From positions 1 to 6,958 of the forward strand of contig JAFWBZ010000344.1 in assembly GCA_017537105.1 (NCBI GenBank): 6,958 bases of DNA. Direction: 5' to 3'. The notes below the pieces were generated by a model. It was not told the origin of the DNA. It worked only from the letters and a program-made list of their open reading frames with translations, and did no database searches. Shown here one piece after another: positions 5,382 through 6,958 of the stretch. The DNA comes from Clostridia bacterium. Lineage in GTDB: Bacteria; Bacillota; Clostridia; Christensenellales; Aristaeellaceae. Each line of letters opens with the position of its first letter. Positions within the stretch are counted from its first letter, which is position 1. The position numbers and the translations under genes were made by a program.

Positions 5382-6209
5382 CTAATACATGCGCTCCACC
5401 TGGTATTTCTTTGCGTGCAGCGCACCCACGGCGGCCGTGGGATCAAAGAACTGCTCCTTGCCGTCCACCACGGTGAAGTTCCAGGCATGGTAGTACTTGT
5501 CCGCGTAGCCGATCACCAGCTTGGAGGGCACGCCCTGCACCCGCAGCATGCAGGCCATCACCGCGGACAGGTCCTGACAGATGCCCATGTGGTTCTCGTA
5601 GCAGTAGTCGATGTCCGGCAGCATGCCGGATTTGACGGTCGCCGCGCGCACGAAGTCGTAGGAAAACTCGGTGGTGATGTAGTTGGTGATGATCTTGTAG
5701 CACTCCGACGGCGATGCGCCTGCGCACAGCTCGTCCGACTTCTTCACCGCCTTGGTAAACAGCCCGTAGTCGACGTACTGGTTGGGCACCAGGAAGGCCG
5801 CGTTTTCGTCGTCGAGCTTCACCTTGAGGCTCACCTTGCCCTGGGCGGAGTACTTCTTTCCCTTTACGTTTTCGAACAGCGAGATCGTATACGATCCGGA
5901 GCCCTGCTGCAGCGGAAAGACCTCAAAATCGCCGTCCTGGTTCAGGTCGTAGGTCAGCTCCGTCTTGCCGTAGCTCATGCGCAGCTTGAACCTGTGCTTG
6001 CCCGCCTGCTTCACGCGCGCCATCACATAGCCCTGCTTTTTGTTGCTGATGTCCAGCACCAGCTTGCCGTTTTTTTTCACTTCCGAGCCCGCGGCGTCGG
6101 GCCACACCGCGTCCCTGGCAGCCGCGTGTCCCGCGGCTGCGCAGGCCAGCATCAGCATCAGCAAACCCACGAGGCAGATCCCCGTGCGGAAAAAACCGAA
6201 TCTACGCAT
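5382..6209 (-). CDS. Secreted transglutaminase-like (cysteine protease fold) protein
   Basis: A 275-residue protein. Residues 1-31 form a Sec signal peptide (MRRFGFFR, then a Leu/Met/Cys-rich core) with a likely AxA-type cut near GHAAARD. An N-terminal, probably beta-rich domain (about 35-135) contains YDLNQDGDFEVFPL. The C-terminal transglutaminase-like domain (about 150-275) has a complete Cys-His-Asp triad: Cys211 in HMGICQDLSAVM, His241 in YHAWNF and Asp256 in FFDPT. Such proteins act outside the cell as peptidases or cross-linking enzymes; the substrate is unknown. The ATG at 6207-6209 is chosen because GGGAGG lies 10 bases upstream and the promoter's predicted transcription start (about 6235) falls inside the longer GTG reading from 6236. 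LMLAC (19-23) is a poor lipobox, so a lipoprotein is less likely. It lies upstream of the pilus operon on the same strand, but a shared transcript is not proven. Confidence 0.88.
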   Translation of the reverse strand: MRRFGFFRTGICLVGLLMLMLACAAAGHAAARDAVWPDAAGSEVKKNGKLVLDISNKKQGYVMARVKQAGKHRFKLRMSYGKTELTYDLNQDGDFEVFPLQQGSGSYTISLFENVKGKKYSAQGKVSLKVKLDDENAAFLVPNQYVDYGLFTKAVKKSDELCAGASPSECYKIITNYITTEFSYDFVRAATVKSGMLPDIDYCYENHMGICQDLSAVMACMLRVQGVPSKLVIGYADKYYHAWNFTVVDGKEQFFDPTAAVGALHAKKYQVERMY

Positions 6210-6241
6210 GGCCCAACAACCTCCCCAGTATTCCACCTATA

Positions 6242-6270
6242 AGTATAGCATACTCTTCCCGGATTTGCAA
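6242..6270 (-). promoter_or_regulatory. Extended -10 sigma-A promoter of the transglutaminase gene
   Basis: On the minus strand TTGCAA (6265-6270) and TATACT (6242-6247) are 17 bases apart, and TG precedes the -10 by one base (TGCTATACT), an extended -10. Transcription should start near 6235, which leaves a leader of about 26 bases containing GGGAGG before the ATG at 6207-6209. Confidence 0.78.
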
Positions 6271-6391
6271 TTATTTCCATTCCCGTGCAAGCGCATGAAT
6301 CCTTCCGATCTGAAATGCGGCGATTTTTGGATTTTCGCGATAAAAGACGCCGTTTTACCAACATTTAACAGGAAATACGGTGCGAAGGGGC
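6271..6391. other. Divergent intergenic spacer between the transglutaminase and groES promoters
   Basis: About 120 bases, more AT-rich than the coding regions. It holds only weak short palindromes, such as GCGA and TCGC flanking a T-rich stretch near 6319-6340. I see no gene, RNA or clear operator in it. Confidence 0.5.
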
Positions 6392-6420
6392 TTGATTTCT
6401 ACGTACAAAATGGATAAACT
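6392..6420 (+). promoter_or_regulatory. Sigma-A promoter of groES-groEL
   Basis: TTGATT (6392-6397) and TAAACT (6415-6420) are 17 bases apart, each with 4/6 agreement with consensus. The predicted start near 6427 places the CIRCE element at about +8, the usual arrangement for HrcA-controlled chaperone operons. Confidence 0.72.
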
Positions 6421-6434
6421 ATCCACTGGAAACG

Positions 6435-6461
6435 TTAGCACTCGGTTTTTATGAGTGCTAA
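6435..6461 (+). promoter_or_regulatory. CIRCE operator (HrcA binding site)
   Basis: TTAGCACTC (6435-6443), nine bases, then GAGTGCTAA (6453-6461) is an exact match to the CIRCE consensus; the palindrome extends one further base on each side. HrcA repressor is known to bind this element and release it upon heat shock, when GroEL is titrated by unfolded proteins. It would also lie in the 5' leader RNA, as is known for CIRCE in other bacteria. hrcA itself is not in the window. Confidence 0.98.
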
Positions 6462-6501
6462 CAAAATGCCAACAATCTGGAACTTGGGAGGTTTATCGCA
6501 T

Positions 6502-6786
6502 ATGAAGATCAAGCCGCTGGGTGACCGCGTGGTCATCAAGAATCTGGAGGCGGAGGAGACCACCCGTGGTGGCATCATCCTGACCAACGCCGCGAAGGAA
6601 AAGCCGGTCATGGCAGAAGTTCTGGCCGTGGGCCCGGGCGGAAACGTGGACGGCAAGGAGATCACCATGAACGTCAAGGTCGGCGAGAAGGTCATCTATT
6701 CCAAGTATGCCGGCACCGAGGTCAAGCTGGACGGCGAGGAATTCATCATCGTGCGCCAGTCTGACATCCTGGCCGTGGTGGACTAA
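6502..6786 (+). CDS. groES: Co-chaperonin GroES (Hsp10)
   Basis: A 94-residue protein, the standard length. It forms a seven-subunit lid that closes the GroEL folding chamber in the cytoplasm. Residues 1-13 (MKIKPLGDRVVIK) are the classic N-terminus. The mobile loop is about 16-34 with the GroEL-contacting hydrophobic triplet Ile25-Ile26-Leu27 after GG. KYAGTEVKLDGEEFIIVRQSDILAVVD is the standard C-terminal half. The ATG at 6502-6504 has GGGAGG 10 bases before it; a longer in-frame reading begins inside the CIRCE element and is not real. It is the first gene of the groES-groEL operon. Confidence 0.98.
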   Translation: MKIKPLGDRVVIKNLEAEETTRGGIILTNAAKEKPVMAEVLAVGPGGNVDGKEITMNVKVGEKVIYSKYAGTEVKLDGEEFIIVRQSDILAVVD

Positions 6787-6819
6787 TTCGCGAAACGCAT
6801 AAAACGGGAGGCAATCATT

Positions 6820-6958
6820 ATGGCAAAGCAGATCAAATACGGCGAGGAAGCTCGCAAGGCGCTGCAGGCCGGCATCGACGCGCTGGCCGATACTGTAAAA
6901 ATCACCCTGGGCCCCAAGGGCCGCAACGTGGTGCTGGACAAGAAGTTCGGCGCTCCGC
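6820..6958 (+). CDS. groEL: Chaperonin GroEL (Hsp60), N-terminal part (runs off the window)
   Basis: Forty-six complete codons are present out of about 540. The start MAKQIKYGEEARKAL and the ATP-binding segment VKITLGPKGRNVVLDKKFG (residues 26-44) are diagnostic. GroEL forms the double-ring ATP-driven folding chamber in the cytoplasm. GGGAGG lies 8 bases before the ATG, and 33 bases separate it from groES, so both share the CIRCE-controlled transcript. Confidence 0.98.
   Translation, partial: MAKQIKYGEEARKALQAGIDALADTVKITLGPKGRNVVLDKKFGAP

Noticed and set aside
5928..5946. EF-hand-like DxNxDG motif (Asp88, Asn90, Asp92) in the transglutaminase protein
   Set aside because: The flanks look like beta strands rather than helices, and relatives I recall have a simple turn here, so a calcium site is doubtful.
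6069..6080. A AAA AAC slippery heptamer within an A8 run in the transglutaminase gene
   Set aside because: A -1 slip would lead to about 60 codons of low-complexity frame ending near 5923, before the catalytic domain. Lys-Lys-Asn coding is enough to explain it. It could still be a sequencing-sensitive spot.
1..6958. CRISPR array, transposase, tRNA or rRNA
   Set aside because: No regularly spaced direct repeats, no transposase-like frame and no tRNA cloverleaf with anticodon arm or CCA end were seen on either strand.

Overview
The window looks like a piece of chromosome from a high-GC, anaerobic, monoderm Firmicute of class Clostridia. Supporting signs are a pyruvate:ferredoxin oxidoreductase gene, groES-groEL under a perfect CIRCE operator, strong AGGAGG ribosome sites with GTG and TTG starts, and a pilus cluster with no outer-membrane secretin. 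An Oscillospirales or Christensenellales type gut organism is my guess; the sequence alone does not settle it.

Layout. (1) 1-760, minus strand: 5' part of nifJ, read out of the window from a near-consensus sigma-A promoter at 814-842. (2) 843-1158: a non-coding stretch of about 316 bases packed with inverted repeats, including a cloverleaf-like palindromic element and a probable terminator for the operon upstream. (3) 1159-5200, minus strand: a compact six-gene type IV pilus / type II secretion-like operon. In transcription order it is gspF, a small pilin-like protein, a DUF4860-like protein, a prepilin-like protein with Glu at +5, a PilX/GspK-like membrane-anchored protein, and pilT. Four of the five junctions are overlaps or short gaps (two are GTGA overlaps); one junction has a 95-base gap. 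(4) 5201-5381: leader with alternative hairpins and no convincing promoter. (5) 5382-6209, minus strand: a secreted transglutaminase-like protein with an intact Cys-His-Asp triad and its own extended -10 promoter. (6) 6210-6501: divergent control region, with the transglutaminase promoter on one strand and a sigma-A promoter plus CIRCE for groES-groEL on the other. (7) 6502-6958, plus strand: complete groES and the first 46 codons of groEL.

How it fits together. The operon supplies an inner-membrane platform (GspF), a PilT-type motor and four small proteins with an N-terminal membrane helix that could form or cap a short pseudopilus. The extension ATPase (PilB/GspE), prepilin peptidase and a canonical major pilin are not in the window and must be elsewhere if the machine works. 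The less ordinary features are a very acidic tract inside the DUF4860-like protein, the departure of most of the pilin-like proteins from the usual cleavage motif, a G7 slippery run at the junction of two of these genes, and the structured intergenic repeats. I did not find evidence of a wholly new defence or mobile system here.
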